Origin: Motacilla alba alba | Lineage: Eukaryota > Chordata > Aves > Passeriformes > Motacillidae | NCBI RefSeq assembly: GCF_015832195.1 | Contig: NC_052018.1 | Coordinates: 33,384,115 to 33,448,114, forward strand | DNA length: 64,000 nt | Direction: 5' to 3' | In this document: positions 61,901 through 64,000 of the stretch, one piece after another | Layout of the letters: the number at the start of each line of letters is the position of its first letter | How positions within the stretch are numbered: the stretch's first letter is position 1 | Notes under the pieces: generated by a model | Database searches by the model: none | The model's input: the letters and a program-made list of their open reading frames with translations, nothing else | Told to the model about the DNA's origin: nothing | Made by a program: the position numbers and the translations under genes

Positions 61901-64000
61901 ATCTCATGCTTATGTGGTAAGAATAATCTGCTGGAATAAGACAAGGATGGTAATGACTTTTAAATGTGTCACATCCATTTTATTAAAGACTAGTTAAGTT
62001 GCACAAGGAAGGGCACCATGTTGCCTTCAATGATTAGCTATGGATCTGTTGTAGCTGTTAAGGTGAGAGTGTAGTAATTCCTACACAGGCTGGGAAAGAA
62101 GTAGAATGAACTTTCAAATGAATAATTGGTTCCCTTTCTAAGTAAATATTTTCCCATTTTTCAGTAGCTAGAGAATGCTGCTGTTTCTGTGGAGTCTGCT
62201 CTCTAGTAAGAGAACAGTCTAGACCATTGGTATTTGCTTGAAGATGAAATCTGTTTGGAGATGTTTCCAGTTCTGGAGCACAAGTGCATCACCACATTAT
62301 ACCAGGAATTTGTGCTGCCAGGACATGTGTACAGAGCTGAACATCATAAAGCAAGCTGAGGGAGAAGCAAGACCTCTGGAAAATGTGTTGTAACGTATCC
62401 TGCGATACTGAAACAAGAAGGGAGAAAAACATAGCTGGGGGTCGGCTAAAGCCATGTTTATTCACTAAGTTTCTCTGTATTTGGACTGGTAAAAAGAACA
62501 ATGTGTGACTTTTCCACTTGGTTTCTAGCAACTGGTTATTTCTATGGGAAATTGTCCCTCAGTGGAGGCAAGTCTGTAAAAGACAAGGGGAGAAAGTGAA
62601 CAAGGTACAAAGATTACCACATCTATGAAGCCTGAGGGCTGGCAAAATCATGCAATGATGGAGGTGGAGCTTACCTGGTCAGTCTGAGACAGAACCACAT
62701 CCACATTCACTTAGACTGTTTCTTACCAGATATTTGACTTTATTTTCTTAAAACTACACAAAAGTAAGGGATTTTTAGCACCTCTGCTACCAAAACCTTG
62801 CCATGCAAACCCAATGAAAACATAAACATTCTTTGGAGCCATTATTACCTGCTTTTTACACAAGCATTCAACTTTGGTCCTCATGTTTCTTTCCTTCACT
62901 TTCATTGTCCACCATGGAGAGGGCAAATTTTTTCCGAAGGCTCAGGGCACTTTGAATTCCACTTTTGACAAAAATACATTCAGGCTTTCCCAAGTTGCTT
63001 TGATGTGCTGCTGTGCTTTTCTATTTGTTAATTGCACAAACAACTTCTGTTTCAGCATCTAACTGAGAATATTGCTTAGCAGTGTATTTATTATAGCGGA
63101 CTCCTCTAGGACACTACTTCATCTGCACAGCCAGTTTCATAGCATGTTATTAACACATGTTCTTTGAGCTTGACTGAAGCTTCCTCTTGGAGTTTTCAAA
63201 GATTTTCTAGCACATGTCGCCTTCCCCAAGCTGGACTGACTGCATTTATCGCCCTGCATTTGTCTTTTGCCAGACAGTGTACATATTGTACTCATACACC
63301 TGCAGTCTTTGGGATGCTATTTGTTCTCTATGGCCAGCAGTTTCATAATAACTTCATATCGTTCTTCATGTTTTAATTACTTCAGGGTAAATTGTATCAG
63401 GTCATGATACTGGTTTATCCAAATATTCTTTGAGGTCTCATGTCCTTATCCTTCCTATGTTTTCATTTCTGTACCAGGTCAGTTATCCTACACATATGGT
63501 CAGAAGTTTCCTCTTCTTTAAGTGTGTTTGTTAGGAAAGAATCAAACAGGATATGGAGTATTTTGATTTTATCAGTGGCACCTGACTGTTTCTTCACATT
63601 TGTTTCAGCGTCTGTTTTTTGGTTTTAAATGACCATGCAACTGTTTTGGAATGAATATTAAATGTGTCAAACAGTGGAGCATTCATGACATGAGTTCTTG
63701 TATATATACCTTCTGTGCACTTGGCTCATCCTCTGCCTTTGGACTGCAGAGGTTTCTTTCTCCTGCTACCTAGTATAATGCACTCCTTTTAGCTCCCTGC
63801 AGTGACATCACTGTTTTTAAAGCTGAGGAAACAACTTGAGGCTAGGAAAACTGTATGAGAGCATAATAAAGATCACTGTGCACCTTGAACTACATACTGA
63901 CTTTGTTATTGCTCCTGGTATGACAAAATCAATAATGCTAACTGGAATGTAAACCTCTGCTTTTCTTGAGAATGCTTGTAAACTTTCTGGCCTGGTTGTG
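58985..64000. other. Noncoding stretch to the window end
   Basis: Unique AT-rich DNA with poly-pyrimidine and A-rich bits (61440-61470). Donor-like sites are present on both strands (for example minus-strand CAG/gtaagc near 62670). The exon candidates around them are stopped in all frames or too short to support. No transposon is recognised. Confidence 0.45.
61230..61266 (+). other. Very short exon-like segment
   Basis: A ctactccag acceptor-like site and a strong gtaagg donor bound 37 bp, and all three plus frames are open across it. It is too short to judge coding, and 37 is not a multiple of three. It is recorded only because both splice sites are good. Confidence 0.12.

Noticed and set aside
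62723..62926. Minus-strand exon-like segment ending in a gtaata donor
   Set aside because: The most protein-like frame is interrupted by a stop just before the donor and the acceptor is weak.
1..64000. CRISPR arrays, operons, phage or bacterial defence systems
   Set aside because: There are no spaced direct repeats, no dense gene packing and no ribosome-binding sites. The CR1 and LTR content shows this is bird nuclear DNA.

Overview
The window is vertebrate nuclear DNA, almost certainly from a songbird (passerine). The evidence is five 3'-end or reverse-transcriptase-gene fragments of CR1-type LINEs, the dominant avian retrotransposon, and two solo long terminal repeats (LTRs). The sequence of one LTR resembles passerine endogenous-retrovirus LTRs that I recognise. 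The DNA is AT-rich, has scattered microsatellites and A/T runs, and carries no operon-like packing of reading frames. It looks like a gene desert or the inside of long introns. No complete protein-coding gene is visible.

Layout. 1-1.5 kb: AT-rich with an (AAT)/(GAT) microsatellite. 1.49-1.99 kb: a 0.5-kb CR1 3' end on the minus strand. 2-13.4 kb: mostly unique DNA with a 12-bp triple tandem repeat and an 80-bp (TTTTA)n array. 13.4-14.0 kb: two more minus-strand CR1 pieces, one from the endonuclease domain and one from a 3' end. 15.3 kb: the best plus-strand exon candidate, 172 bp with consensus splice sites, encoding a Cys-rich segment after a hydrophobic stretch. 16-33 kb: unique DNA with one short CR1 (27.4 kb), weaker exon candidates (25.6, 28.3 kb) and small tandem duplications. 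33.5 kb: an old plus-strand CR1-like 3' coding end. 34-51 kb: unique DNA with a 30-A run, a GC-rich patch at 38.2-38.4 kb and a possible 48-bp microexon at 46.6 kb. 51.1-52.2 kb: two solo LTRs in opposite orientation, 236 bp apart excluding their target repeats, each flanked by its own exact 6-bp target-site duplication. 55.3 kb: a perfect 32-bp inverted repeat with a 5-nt loop. 56.1 and 58.7-59.0 kb: two minus-strand open segments that look like terminal coding exons. 59-64 kb: unique noncoding DNA.

The plus-strand candidate exons (15.3, 46.6 kb) and the minus-strand candidates (56.1, 58.7 kb) would belong to different transcripts. I could not recognise the proteins, so no gene symbols are given. 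I found no tRNA, rRNA, CRISPR or bacterial-type system, and nothing that amounts to a new biological system. The most solid non-routine observations are the paired solo LTRs with exact target duplications and the long perfect hairpin.
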